DNA from: Kitasatospora humi
Lineage (GTDB): Bacteria > Actinomycetota > Actinomycetes > Streptomycetales > Streptomycetaceae
Length of the DNA stretch: 64,000 nucleotides
Assembly: GCF_020907985.1 (NCBI RefSeq)
Contig: NZ_JAJJPA010000001.1
Location: 465,673-529,672, forward strand
Direction of reading: 5' to 3'
Part shown: in pieces, positions 54,010 through 63,222 of the stretch
Position numbering within the stretch: position 1 is the first letter of the stretch
Layout: every line of letters begins with the position of its first letter
The notes under the pieces: generated by a model
Database searches by the model: none
Told to the model about the DNA's origin: nothing
What the model saw: the letters and a program-made list of their open reading frames with translations, nothing else
Made by a program: the position numbers and the translations under genes

Positions 54010-56187
54010 ATGAATCCCCTGACCACCAGCGCGTTCGACCTGCCCGCGCGTCTTGCCGCCAAGGCCGACCCGGCGCTGATCGCCGCCGACGAGCAGCACT
54101 TCACGGCCATCGCGGAAAGCCTCGAGCAGTCGATCGCCGAACTCTCCGACCGCCTTGACACCCTGCGCAAGGCCCCTGGTGGCGTCGGCCGGGAGGCGAT
54201 GGACCGCGACACGGAGATCCACCGGCTGACCGGCCGCCTGCGCGCCCTGCGCCGTTTCGGCCTGGACCTGTTCGTCGGCCACATCGTCAGCGCCGAGGAC
54301 CCCGAGCCCGTGTACATCGGGCGACTCGGCCTCACCGACAGCGACGGCCGGCGCCTGCTGCTCGACTGGCGCTCGCCCGCGGCCGAACCGTTCTTCGCGG
54401 CGACCCACGCCAACCCGATGGGCCTGGCGAGCCGCCGCAGGTACCGCTGGACCCGCGGCCGGATCAGCGACTACTGGGACGAGGTGTTCACCGCCGACGG
54501 GCTCGAAGGACGCGCCGCGCTCGACGACCAGTCCGCGTTCATCGCCAGCCTGGGCACCAGTCGGTCGGCCCGGATGCGGGACGTGCTCGCCACCATCCAG
54601 GCCGACCAGGACGCCATCGTCCGGGCGGGATCCCGGGGCGCCCTGGTCGTCGACGGCGGGCCGGGCACCGGCAAGACCGTCGTCGCCCTGCACCGCGCCG
54701 CCTACCTGCTCTACGCCGACCCCCGCCTCGGCCACCGGCACCGCGGCGGCGGCGTGCTGTTCGTCGGCCCCCACCAGCCCTACCTGGCCTACGTCGCCGA
54801 CGTCCTCCCCAGCCTCGGCGAGGAGGGCGTGCAGACCTGCACCCTGCGTGACCTGGTCGCCGAGGGAGCCGGGGCGGCGATCGAGACCGCCCCGGAGGTG
54901 GCCCGCCTGAAGGCGTCCGCCGCCATGGTGGGGGCGATCGAGAAGGCGGTCCGGTTCTACGAGGAGCCGCCCAGCGAGGGCATGACGGTCAGCACCGACT
55001 GGTCCGACATCTGGCTCAGCCCCGACGACTGGGCCGAGGCGTTCGAGGCGGCGGAACCGGGCATCCCGCACAACGAGGCACGTGACCTGGTCTGGGAAGC
55101 CCTGGTCACGATCCTGCTGGACAAACACGGCGACGACGACGGCGACATCTCGCGCACCGTGTTCCGCAGATCGCTGCTGCACGACGAGGAGTTGGTCACG
55201 ACCCTCGATCGCGCCTGGCCGCTGCTCGAAGCCGCCGACCTGGTCGGGGACTTGTGGACGGTCCCCGCCTACCTGCGGATGTGCGCTCCCTGGCTCGGCC
55301 CGGACGAGGTGCGCAAGCTGCGGCGCACGGACGCCCAGGCCTGGACGGTCTCCGACCTGCCGCTGCTGGACGCCGCCCGGCAACGGCTCGGCGACCCCGG
55401 CGACGTGCGGCGCAGGCGCCGGCAGGAGGCCGCGCTCGCCGCCGAGCGGGCGCGGATGGCCGACGTCATCGAGCACATCGTCCAGGCAGACGACGACGGC
55501 GAGGGCGCGGTGACCATGCTGCGCGGCGCGGACCTGCAGAGCACGCTGATCGACGAGACCGCCCAGCCCGCCGCCGCGCCGGACCGGCTGGCCGGCCCGT
55601 TCGGGCACATCGTCGTCGACGAGGCGCAGGAACTGACCGACGCCGAGTGGCAGATGCTGCTGCTCCGCTGCCCGTCCCGGAGCTTCACCATCGTCGGGGA
55701 CCGCGCCCAGGCCAGGCACGGATTCGCCGAGTCGTGGCGGGAGCGGCTGGAACGGATCGGCCTCGACCGGGTCGAGACGGCTTCGCTGAGCGTCAACTAC
55801 CGCACGCCGGAGGAGGTGATGGCGCAAGCCGAGCCGGTCATCCGGGCGGCTCTCCCGGACGCCAACGTGCCGACCTCCATCCGCAGTAGTGGAGTTCCGG
55901 TTCGGCACGGCTCCGTCGCGGAGTTGGAGTCGATCCTCGACGACTGGCACGCCGAGCACGCCGAAGGCGTCGCCTGCGTCATCGGCGCCCCCGGATTCCG
56001 GGCGACCTGCCGGGTCCGGTCACTGACCCCGGAGCTGTCGAAGGGCCTGGAGTTCGACCTGGTCGTCCTCATCGATCCGCAGACCTTCGGCGAGGGGATC
56101 GAAGGCGCGGTCGACCGCTATGTCGCGATGACCCGGGCGACCCGGCAGCTGGTCATCCTCAGCAGCTCGGCAGGGCGGACACCCTGA
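54010..56187 (+). CDS. helR: RNA polymerase-recycling, rifamycin-protective ATPase HelR
   Basis: 725 residues. Starts MNPLTTSAFDLPARL, as in HelR family. UvrD-like: Walker A GGPGTGKTVVALHR (~217), VDEAQELTDAEWQ (~535) as Walker B, and C-terminal motor half with MTRATRQLVIL. HelR displaces rifamycin from RNA polymerase and recycles stalled enzyme, giving inducible tolerance. ATG 54010 is chosen; earlier in-frame starts lie inside the promoter/RAE. Weak SD. Confidence 0.93.
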   Translation: MNPLTTSAFDLPARLAAKADPALIAADEQHFTAIAESLEQSIAELSDRLDTLRKAPGGVGREAMDRDTEIHRLTGRLRALRRFGLDLFVGHIVSAEDPEPVYIGRLGLTDSDGRRLLLDWRSPAAEPFFAATHANPMGLASRRRYRWTRGRISDYWDEVFTADGLEGRAALDDQSAFIASLGTSRSARMRDVLATIQADQDAIVRAGSRGALVVDGGPGTGKTVVALHRAAYLLYADPRLGHRHRGGGVLFVGPHQPYLAYVADVLPSLGEEGVQTCTLRDLVAEGAGAAIETAPEVARLKASAAMVGAIEKAVRFYEEPPSEGMTVSTDWSDIWLSPDDWAEAFEAAEPGIPHNEARDLVWEALVTILLDKHGDDDGDISRTVFRRSLLHDEELVTTLDRAWPLLEAADLVGDLWTVPAYLRMCAPWLGPDEVRKLRRTDAQAWTVSDLPLLDAARQRLGDPGDVRRRRRQEAALAAERARMADVIEHIVQADDDGEGAVTMLRGADLQSTLIDETAQPAAAPDRLAGPFGHIVVDEAQELTDAEWQMLLLRCPSRSFTIVGDRAQARHGFAESWRERLERIGLDRVETASLSVNYRTPEEVMAQAEPVIRAALPDANVPTSIRSSGVPVRHGSVAELESILDDWHAEHAEGVACVIGAPGFRATCRVRSLTPELSKGLEFDLVVLIDPQTFGEGIEGAVDRYVAMTRATRQLVILSSSAGRTP

Positions 56188-56304
56188 GACCGGCCCGACC
56201 ACCATCGGCTCCACCCAGCGACAAGTCCCTTCGGGGAGCCGACTGTTCCAATTCCAATGGGAAGCAACTGAATCGCCCGGCGTTGACCGCCGTTTTCTCC
56301 CGCC

Positions 56305-56365
56305 CTTACCATGAACTCCATCCCCGCCATGGTGAGTGCAGCACGCCAACACCGTCCGGTGCTGC
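56305..56365 (+). promoter_or_regulatory. Two tandem hairpins in the Nramp leader
   Basis: Stem 1: CTTACCATG (56305-56313) with CATGGTGAG (56328-56336). Stem 2: GCAGCAC (56338-56344) with GTGCTGC (56359-56365). They stand 150-210 bp before the transporter start in a 329-bp leader. A metal-sensing or attenuation role is possible. The rest of 56188-56516 holds nothing recognised; no M-box or yybP-ykoY motif was found. Confidence 0.45.
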
Positions 56366-56516
56366 CTGCCGTCGACGTCTTCCCCAGGCCGGTTCTCGTC
56401 CTCCCGGGCAGGGCCATCCCCGCCCGGAGACCCGGCTCCGCCGCGATCGTTGCGCCCGCGCGCGCCGATCGCCGACCCAATCAGCTTGTGTCGCGCTGAC
56501 CTTGGAGCGGAGCAAC

Positions 56517-58211
56517 GTGACGACAGACGATCCCAGCGCGCCGCCATCCCACGGCGCACCGGCCGGAACCGTCGACCCAACGGCCCCCGGCCGCGAGCGG
56601 AGCGGCGACATCATCGGAGCACTCGGGACCATACCGCTGACGGAGACCGGGCGAACACCCTCGCGGCGCAAGCGGTTGCGGATGCTGCTGGCCGTGCTCG
56701 GCCCCGGCCTCATCGTGATGGGCGGCGGCAACGACGCCGGCGGCGTGCAGGTCTACCTGCAGATGGGGCAGGACTACGGCATGGGCCTGCTCTGGGTCCT
56801 GGTGCTGCTCTTCCCGATCCTGTACGTCAACCAGGAGATGGTGATCCGGCTAGGTGCGGTCTCCGGAGTCGGCCACGCCAGGCTGATCTTCGCCAGGTTC
56901 GGCAGGTTCTGGGGCACCTTCTCGGTGGTCGACCTGCTGATCATCAACGCTGCCACCGTGATGGCCGACTTCCTCGGACTCTCCCTGGCGCTCGGCTACT
57001 TCGGGATACCGGACTACATCGCCGTCCCGGCGTCCGTGGTGCTGCTCACCCTGGCCATCGCCGGCGGCACCTTCCGCATCTGGGAACGCTTCATGGTGGT
57101 CCTGGTGCTGGTCAACCTCGCGGCTCTGCCCATGGCGTTCCTGGTCCACCCCTCGGCCGCCACCACCGCCGCCGGGTTCGTTCCCAACCTGCCCGGGGGA
57201 GTGAACAGCGCCCTGCTGCTGATCATCATCGCCATCGTGGGCACCACGGTCGAGCCCTGGCAGCTCTTCTTCCAGCAGTCCAGCATCGTCGACAAGCGCA
57301 TCACCCCGCGCTGGATCCGGTACGCGCGGATCGACCTGACCGCCGGCATCCTGATCGAACTCGCCGCTGCCCTCGCCCTGTTGGCGGCCACCGCGTTCGG
57401 GCTCGCGCACACCGACGCCTTCGGCCACTTCGACACCATCGCAAGCACCGCCCACGCCCTGGACCGCCACATCGGTCACGGCATCGGGGCCCTGGTCGCG
57501 CTGGCGACCCTCGACGGATCGCTGATCGGCGCCAACCTGGTCGGACTGACGACCAGTTACACCCTCGGCGACATCTTCCCGGGCATGCGGCACTCGCTGC
57601 ACGCGAAGCCGCGCCAGGCTCCGCTGTTCTACGGCAGCTACGCCGTGCTGCTCGCCGGCTGCGCCGCGCTGGTTCTGACCGCCGGCGACGCGATGGGAAC
57701 GTTCATCGACTACGTCGAAGCCCTCAACGGCGTGCTGCTGCCCTCCGCCGTGGTCTTCCTGCTGCTCCTGGCCAACGACAAGGCGGTGCTGGGGCCCTGG
57801 GTCAACACCGCGCGGCAGAACACGATGGCCGGCGTGATCGTGTGGGCGGTCACCACCTTCTCACTGGCCCCCGTCGTCACCACCTTCTACCCCGACATCA
57901 CCACCCACCAGATCCTGCTGGGCATCGGGGTCTGTGCCGGACTGGGACTGCTGACCGCCACCGTGCTGTGGTGGCGCCGGCCGCGACCGCGGCGATCCGC
58001 CGACCGCCGTCCCACCCGCCTCGAGAAGCGGCAGCGACGCGAACAACTCGCCGAGAGCCGCGCCGCCTGGCGCACCCCGCCGCTGGACACCCTGCGGCGC
58101 CCCGCGATGAGCCCGGGCCGCCGCGCCGGACTCCTCACCCTGCGCGGCTACCTGGCCTTCTCCGTCGCCGTGCTGGTGATCCGGCTGGTCCAGCTCATCA
58201 CCGGCGGATGA
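56517..58211 (+). CDS. Non-canonical Nramp family transporter
   Basis: 564 residues. Eleven or so membrane helices, and a polar N-terminus. The TM1 metal motif DPGN is GGNDAGG here, and the TM6 AMPH region is VEPWQLFFQQS. Such changes occur in Nramp-related Mg or Al carriers rather than Mn/Fe importers. GTG 56517 with GGAGCGGAG upstream. A long basic C-terminal loop precedes the last helix. Confidence 0.85.
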   Translation: MTTDDPSAPPSHGAPAGTVDPTAPGRERSGDIIGALGTIPLTETGRTPSRRKRLRMLLAVLGPGLIVMGGGNDAGGVQVYLQMGQDYGMGLLWVLVLLFPILYVNQEMVIRLGAVSGVGHARLIFARFGRFWGTFSVVDLLIINAATVMADFLGLSLALGYFGIPDYIAVPASVVLLTLAIAGGTFRIWERFMVVLVLVNLAALPMAFLVHPSAATTAAGFVPNLPGGVNSALLLIIIAIVGTTVEPWQLFFQQSSIVDKRITPRWIRYARIDLTAGILIELAAALALLAATAFGLAHTDAFGHFDTIASTAHALDRHIGHGIGALVALATLDGSLIGANLVGLTTSYTLGDIFPGMRHSLHAKPRQAPLFYGSYAVLLAGCAALVLTAGDAMGTFIDYVEALNGVLLPSAVVFLLLLANDKAVLGPWVNTARQNTMAGVIVWAVTTFSLAPVVTTFYPDITTHQILLGIGVCAGLGLLTATVLWWRRPRPRRSADRRPTRLEKRQRREQLAESRAAWRTPPLDTLRRPAMSPGRRAGLLTLRGYLAFSVAVLVIRLVQLITGG

Positions 58212-58248
58212 GGGCACGGCTGCCGCGGGTGACTTCCGCCCTTCGTTG

Positions 58249-58416
58249 CTACTGGTCGCCCTTGAGGTCATCACCGAGGTCGTCCAGGTCCTGCTTCCCT
58301 TGCTGTTCGGCCTGGGCCGCCTTCTGCTGGGCGTCGTCCTTCGCGGACCCCTCGCGCTGCTTGCCCTCGTCCTCGAGCTGCTGGGCCTTGTCGCGGAACT
58401 TGTCACCGATACCCAT
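58249..58416 (-). CDS. Small CsbD-like hydrophilic stress protein
   Basis: 55 residues (MGIGDKFRDKAQQLEDEG...), Lys/Glu/Gln-rich and free of hydrophobic stretches, like CsbD or LEA-type stress proteins. TTGGAG precedes the ATG by 5 nt. Alone on the minus strand. Confidence 0.65.
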   Translation of the reverse strand: MGIGDKFRDKAQQLEDEGKQREGSAKDDAQQKAAQAEQQGKQDLDDLGDDLKGDQ

Positions 58417-58561
58417 GATCACTCCAAAGCCGTGGTGCGGTGTCGGTCCCTTACAGGCTTTCCTCCTCCCCGACACCGCGCAACTCCACGATCGGTGACC
58501 GCTCAGCCTGCCCGACCCGCTGCTCGGCAGGTAGCCGGGAGAAGGACCGGGGCGGCCCGAG

Positions 58562-59122
58562 TCACTGGCCCACCCTCCCGTCGACGCACTCGCGCAGCAG
58601 GTCGGCCTGCCCGCAGTGACGGGCGTACTCCTCGATCCTGTGCACCAGTAGTGACCGGATGGCGACCCTGTCCTTGCCCACCCGCTCGCCCAGGTCCGGG
58701 AACCCGGCCAGCGCGGCGTCGGTCGCGGCCTGCTCGCGCTCCAGGTCGGCGTACGCGGCGTCGACCACGGCCTGATCGGCGACGGCTCCGCCGAAGTCCG
58801 CATCGCGCTCACCGTACAGCTTCGGCAGCGGGTCGCCAGCGGTGATCCAGTTGCGCCAGTCCCGTTCAACCTCGGCGAGGTGCCGGAGCAGCCCGAGCAG
58901 CGACAGCGTCGACGGCGGAACCGACCGGCGGGCCAGCTGCTCGGCGTCCAGCCCCTCGCACTTCATCCGCAGCGTCAGGCGGTAGTTGGCCAGGTACTCC
59001 TGCAGCGTCGCCAGTTCGCCTTCGGGATCGAGCCCTTCGCTGTTGCGCGGATCGTCGTCCGGATCGGTCCACATGTCTGGGTAGACGGTCGCCTGGGTCC
59101 AGCGCGCGGGTCGGTCACTCAT
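58562..59122 (-). CDS. DinB/DUF664 family protein
   Basis: 186 residues. Four-helix-bundle DinB-type protein (LLRHLAEVERDWRNWITAG; HRIEEYARHCGQADLLREC), with the His residues that bind metal in relatives. May be a thiol-dependent S-transferase (mycothiol/bacillithiol), but that is only inferred. ATG 59122 or 59131. Confidence 0.85.
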   Translation of the reverse strand: MSDRPARWTQATVYPDMWTDPDDDPRNSEGLDPEGELATLQEYLANYRLTLRMKCEGLDAEQLARRSVPPSTLSLLGLLRHLAEVERDWRNWITAGDPLPKLYGERDADFGGAVADQAVVDAAYADLEREQAATDAALAGFPDLGERVGKDRVAIRSLLVHRIEEYARHCGQADLLRECVDGRVGQ

Positions 59123-59288
59123 GCCCGCCATGCTGGTACGCAACGGCCCGGGTTCGCCACTGAGTTACCGCATGCGACCATCGGGCGTGGACCCAGGCCT
59201 TCCCGACTTGTGAACGATGGCGCGGGTGCGGTCCGAACCGGGGGCCCGGAAGCGGCTGGTGCGAGTGGGGACTGATGACCGGGACCGG

Positions 59289-59311
59289 CCGGCCCGCGCC
59301 GGGCGGGCCGG
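59289..59311 (-). terminator. 9-bp hairpin after the PEP mutase-like gene
   Basis: CCGGCCCGC and GCGGGCCGG with a 5-nt loop, 34 bp past the minus-strand stop at 59345. Confidence 0.6.
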
Positions 59312-59344
59312 CGGACGGTCTCCTGGGAAGCCGGGACCAGCGGG

Positions 59345-60202
59345 TCAGGGCCAGGTCGGGCCCGGTGCGCTGAGCAGGGCGTTGACGGCGGCATAGGGCA
59401 GCGCGTCGGCGAGGGCGGCGAAGGAGCCGGTGTGCTGGATGTCCCGGGCCGCGTGCAGGGTGGTGGTGAGGGCCAGGCGGGAGAGGCCGGAGCCCAGGCT
59501 GATCCGGCGCGCGCCCAGCTCGCCGAGCCGGTCCACCGTCAGCGTGAGCAGCGGTCCGGCCGCCAGCACGCTGACCGGACGGGACACGGCGGCGCAGACG
59601 GCGCGCACCGACTCCGCGTCCGGCAGCCCGGGGGCGAAGAGCACATCCGCGCCCGCCTCCTCGAAGGCCTGCAGGCGGCGGATGGTGTCGTCCAGGTCCG
59701 GCTGCCCGTAGAGGAAGTTCTCGGCACGAGCCGTCAGCGTGAACGGGAAGTCGAGCTCGCGCGCCGCCAGCACCGCCGCCCGCACGCGGGCCACGGCGTC
59801 GGCGAACGGGTACAGCGGCGCCTGCGGGTCGCCCGTCGCGTCCTCGATCGAGCCGCCGACCAGGCCGGCGTCGGCAGCGAGTCGGATGGTCTCGGCGACA
59901 TGTTCGGGATCGGCGCCGAAGCCGCTCTCCAGGTCGGCGGAGACCGGGAGGTGAGTGGCGCCCACCAGCGCCCGCGCGTTGGCCAGGGTCTCCTCCCGCC
60001 CCACCAGGTTGGTCCCGTCGGCCCGTCCGAGGCTGTGGGCCAGCCCGCCGCTGGTGCCGGCCAGCGCCCGGTAGCCGAGCCCGGTCAGCAGGCTGGCGGT
60101 GCCCGCGTCCCAGACGTTGGGCATGACGAAGGCACCCGGTCCGTTGTGCAGATCACGGAAGGCGAGTGCGCGCTGGAGCTGGTCCTCGGGGGTGAGCGAC
60201 AC
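59345..60202 (-). CDS. Isocitrate lyase/PEP mutase family protein
   Basis: 285 residues. PEP mutase-like TIM barrel with PNVWDAGTASLL, ADLESGFGADPEHVAETI (metal-binding Asp/Glu), GGSIEDATG and TARAENFLYG. Members cleave or rearrange C-C or C-P bonds of 2-hydroxy or carboxylic acids (2-methylisocitrate lyase-like). GTG 60202 is chosen with GAGAGGAA 7 nt upstream. Divergent from the ADP-ribosylglycohydrolase, 41 bp apart. Confidence 0.88.
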   Translation of the reverse strand: MSLTPEDQLQRALAFRDLHNGPGAFVMPNVWDAGTASLLTGLGYRALAGTSGGLAHSLGRADGTNLVGREETLANARALVGATHLPVSADLESGFGADPEHVAETIRLAADAGLVGGSIEDATGDPQAPLYPFADAVARVRAAVLAARELDFPFTLTARAENFLYGQPDLDDTIRRLQAFEEAGADVLFAPGLPDAESVRAVCAAVSRPVSVLAAGPLLTLTVDRLGELGARRISLGSGLSRLALTTTLHAARDIQHTGSFAALADALPYAAVNALLSAPGPTWP

Positions 60203-60243
60203 GGGTGTTCCTCTCGCAGGGGACGGTGAGATCATGTCTGCTG

Positions 60244-61590
60244 ATGACTCATCACTTCTCTTCATCGACTGATTCGACCACATTCTGGAGCTCCTTCGAC
60301 TACCGCGCCATCGCCCGCGACTCGCTGCACGGCCTGGCCGTCGGCGACGCTTACGGCGCCCAGCACTTCGTCCCCGAGAACCTGGAGGTGCTGCGAGCGG
60401 GTCGCCTGCCCGCCACCCCCTGGCCCTGGACCGACGACGCCGAGATGGCGTGCTCGGTCTTCGCCACGCTCCGGCGGTGCGGCACCGTCAACCAGTGGGA
60501 GCTGGGCCGTTCCTTCGCCCAGCACCACGACTTCGATCGCGGCTACGGCGCGGCGATGCACCGGCTGCTGCGCGAGAGCCGAGAGGGCGGCTGGCGCCCC
60601 GAGCGGGCCGCCGGGCTGTTCGGCGGGCAGGGCTCCTGGGGGAACGGTGCGGCGATGCGGGTCGCTCCGCTCGGCGCCTGGTTCGCGGTCGACCCGGCCC
60701 AGGCGGCCTGGCAGGCCGCGCGCTCGGCGACGGTGACCCACACGCACCCCGAGGCGGTCGCCGGCGCGGTGGCCGTGGCGGTCGCGGCGGCGGTGGCGGC
60801 CGACAGCCGGGGGCGCCGACTGGCCCCGGAGGAGCTGCTGCGCCCGGTGATCGAGCTGACCCCGGCGGGCCGGGTCCGGGACGCGATCGGCGAGGCCCTT
60901 GAGCTGGCCAAGCAGCCGCATGTGGAGCTGGCCGCGCACCGCTTGGGCAACGGGCGCAACGTCAGCGCGTACGACACCGGGCCGTTCACCCTCTGGTGTG
61001 CGGCCCGGCACCTGGACGACTTCGCCGCCGGGCTGCGCGCGACCGCCTCGGCCGGTGGCGATGTGGACACCACCTGCGCGATCGTCGGCGGAATCCTGTC
61101 CGCCCGCCTCGGAGTTGCGGGCATCCCGCAGGAGTGGTCGGCCGCCGTCGAGCAACTGCCCGACTGGGTCGAGCCCGATCGGCTCGGTGCCGACACCGGG
61201 CCCGGCGAGGTGACCCCGATGAAGCCGATGCTCAAGCCGCGGCCGGTCCCGGTGCCGGAGCTGCGGTGGACGCCCGGCCAGTGGCAGCGGGTGCGGCACG
61301 GTGTGCCGTCGTCGGCCATGGAGGAGAAGTGGGAGGCGGTCTTCGACGGCGACCGGCTGGTGATCTGCCGTGGCTGGACCGGCCATTGCGTCTTCACGGT
61401 GGACATCGAGCCGGCCGGGAACGGCGCCCGGCCGGTGGCGGCGTGGGTGGAGTCGTCCCGTGAGCGCTACCGGGGCGGGACGGCGGCGACGGAAGCCGTC
61501 TTCCTGCAGTTCCTGCTGGAGAAGTTCTTCGGCCACGACGGCGAGCGGGACCTTTGGGAACGCTACCAGCGGCTCCGCTACGGGAGTTGA
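60244..61590 (+). CDS. ADP-ribosylglycohydrolase with extra C-terminal domain
   Basis: 448 residues. N-terminal ~330 form the ADP-ribosylglycohydrolase barrel: GLAVGDAYGAQH, WTDDAEMACSVF and GGDVDTTCAIVGGIL are the Mg-binding loops; the usual TDDT is TDDA. A ~100-residue C-terminal domain (EEKWEAVFDGDRLVICRGW, VAAWVESSRERYRGG, DLWERYQRL) is absent from minimal enzymes. It probably removes ADP-ribose from proteins or nucleic acid, or acts on a modified substrate. Confidence 0.88.
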   Translation: MTHHFSSSTDSTTFWSSFDYRAIARDSLHGLAVGDAYGAQHFVPENLEVLRAGRLPATPWPWTDDAEMACSVFATLRRCGTVNQWELGRSFAQHHDFDRGYGAAMHRLLRESREGGWRPERAAGLFGGQGSWGNGAAMRVAPLGAWFAVDPAQAAWQAARSATVTHTHPEAVAGAVAVAVAAAVAADSRGRRLAPEELLRPVIELTPAGRVRDAIGEALELAKQPHVELAAHRLGNGRNVSAYDTGPFTLWCAARHLDDFAAGLRATASAGGDVDTTCAIVGGILSARLGVAGIPQEWSAAVEQLPDWVEPDRLGADTGPGEVTPMKPMLKPRPVPVPELRWTPGQWQRVRHGVPSSAMEEKWEAVFDGDRLVICRGWTGHCVFTVDIEPAGNGARPVAAWVESSRERYRGGTAATEAVFLQFLLEKFFGHDGERDLWERYQRLRYGS

Positions 61591-61671
61591 CCCGATCGTG
61601 CCGCAACCGCGGCACGACCATGGGAGTCGGCCAGTGCCAGTGCCAGTGCCAGTGCTACGGGAGTTGACCCG
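61577..61671 (+). repeat. 18-bp direct repeat pair with CCAGTG array and hairpin
   Basis: GCTACGGGAGTTGACCCG occurs at 61577-61594 and 61654-61671, the first spanning the stop of the glycohydrolase. Between them lie hairpin CGTGCCGC/GCGGCACG (61597-61616, probable terminator) and four CCAGTG units (61631-61654). Looks like slippage duplication. Confidence 0.8.
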
Positions 61672-61679
61672 CCGCCGCC

Positions 61680-62573
61680 TCAACTGCGGCGTCGCGACAG
61701 GGCGACGCCGCCGAGGCAGAGGCAACCGCCCAGCAGGGTGAGCCAAGCGGGCACCTCGCCGAGGGCGGCCCAGGACATCAGGACGACCAGCGCCGGCACG
61801 GCGTAGGTGGTCGCGCCCATCCGTCCCGCCGTGCTCCGGGACAGCGCGTAGGCCCAGACGCCGAACGCCAGCGCGGTCGGGAACAGGCCCAGGTAGACCA
61901 GGTCCAGGTCGGCGGAGAGCGGGGCGCGGTCCAGCTGGTGGAGCAGCGAGGGGGTGAAGGGCAGGCAGGCGAGGGTGCCGATCAGGCAGCCGAAGGAGGT
62001 CACCTGGAGGGCGGTGCCGTGCCGGAGCGCGGGCTTCTGGGCCACCACGCCGGCGGCGTAGAGCAGCGCGGCCAGCAGGCAGAGCAGCACCCCGAGGACG
62101 GACGAGCCGTGGCCGCCGCCACTGCTGGATATCCCGACCACCACGGCACCGCCGAAGGAGACGGCCATCCCGGCGAGCAGACCGCGCGGAAAACCCTCCT
62201 TGAGCAGCAGCCCGCCCAACAGCGCGATCGCCAGCGGGCCGACGTTGACCACCATCGCGGCGGTGCCCGCATCGACCTTCTGCTCACCCCAGTTGAGCGC
62301 CACCATGTAGAGCCCGAACCAGAGCAGCCCGGACACCACGATGCCCGGCCAGGCGCCGCGCGGGGGCAGCTTCTCCCCGCGCAGCGCCCAGACGGCGAGC
62401 AGCGCCACCGATCCCACGACCAGTCTCCCGAGCGCCAGTTCGCCGGGGCCGAAGTGCTTGGCGGCGGTACGGATCGCCACGAAGGCGGAGGCCCAGAGCA
62501 GCACGGCGATGACGGCCGCGGCCACCGCCTTGCTGTCAAGTCGGTTCCTGGCGGGGGCGGTGGGAAGGTCCAT
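61680..62573 (-). CDS. EamA (DMT) family transporter
   Basis: 297 residues, ten membrane helices in two EamA repeats (AVIAVLLWASAFVAIR; GVLLCLLAALLYAAGVV). Exports or imports small metabolites. No SD; TAGCTT ends 7 nt before ATG 62573, suggesting leaderless translation. Downstream of the ArsR-type regulator, probably separately transcribed. Confidence 0.92.
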   Translation of the reverse strand: MDLPTAPARNRLDSKAVAAAVIAVLLWASAFVAIRTAAKHFGPGELALGRLVVGSVALLAVWALRGEKLPPRGAWPGIVVSGLLWFGLYMVALNWGEQKVDAGTAAMVVNVGPLAIALLGGLLLKEGFPRGLLAGMAVSFGGAVVVGISSSGGGHGSSVLGVLLCLLAALLYAAGVVAQKPALRHGTALQVTSFGCLIGTLACLPFTPSLLHQLDRAPLSADLDLVYLGLFPTALAFGVWAYALSRSTAGRMGATTYAVPALVVLMSWAALGEVPAWLTLLGGCLCLGGVALSRRRS

Positions 62574-62655
62574 GGGTGCGAAGCTAGGCAGGACCGGGGC
62601 GGTTTGGCCAGCGGTTTTTCCGGGGGCTCGCGGCATCCCCACCGCCGTCGGGCCC

Positions 62656-63222
62656 CTACTCCGTTGCCCCGGGCAGCAGGGGGAAGAGCCGGGTGATGGC
62701 GGCGACCGGGCGGGCGCCGGCCGGCCGGGCGGCCGGATCGGCTTCGCGGTGCCGGAACTCGGCGAGCAGCCGCCGCACCGAGTCGGCAACCTGGCCGAGC
62801 TCCTCGGGGGTCAGGTAGACGACCGAGCTGAAGGCCTCGTCGTGCCGCCACTGCGGCTCCGCCCGGTCGCGGTGGGCCAGCCAGCGCTGGTAGCTCTCGT
62901 CCTCCAGCCGCCGCGCCAGCTGGTCGAACTCGCCCGCCGGCTGCGCCGCTCGCGGTTCGCCGGCCGTTGGCGCCGACGACCGCAGGCGCCAGGGGCGAGC
63001 CCGGCCGCCGCTGGTGGGGACCGGTTCGATCCGGCCGTGGCGGGCCAGTCGGCGCAGGTGGAACGAGCAGAGGCCGGAGCTGTAGCCGAGTCGCCGGGCC
63101 GCCAGGGTGGCCGTCACGGTGCCCTCGGTCTCCAGCAGCCGGAGCAGCGCGGTGCGCACCTCGTGGTCCGGCAGTCCGTCAGAAGCCGTGCCCGGGGCGG
63201 GCGCTGCGAGGTCTTCGGTCAC
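62656..63222 (-). CDS. ArsR-type winged-helix regulator
   Basis: 188 residues. HTH near 25-75 (VTATLAARRLGYSSGLCSFHLRRLARHG), then a linker and a C-terminal domain (DEAFSSVVYLTPEELGQVADSVRRLL). Start GTG 63222; -10 CAGACT ends 7 nt upstream and the operator overlaps it, indicating autoregulation. Likely controls the divergent deformylase, and perhaps EamA downstream. Confidence 0.9.
   Translation of the reverse strand: MTEDLAAPAPGTASDGLPDHEVRTALLRLLETEGTVTATLAARRLGYSSGLCSFHLRRLARHGRIEPVPTSGGRARPWRLRSSAPTAGEPRAAQPAGEFDQLARRLEDESYQRWLAHRDRAEPQWRHDEAFSSVVYLTPEELGQVADSVRRLLAEFRHREADPAARPAGARPVAAITRLFPLLPGATE

Noticed and set aside
56188..56516. M-box or yybP-ykoY metal riboswitch ahead of the Nramp gene
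   Set aside because: None of the conserved core sequences is present; only two simple hairpins remain.
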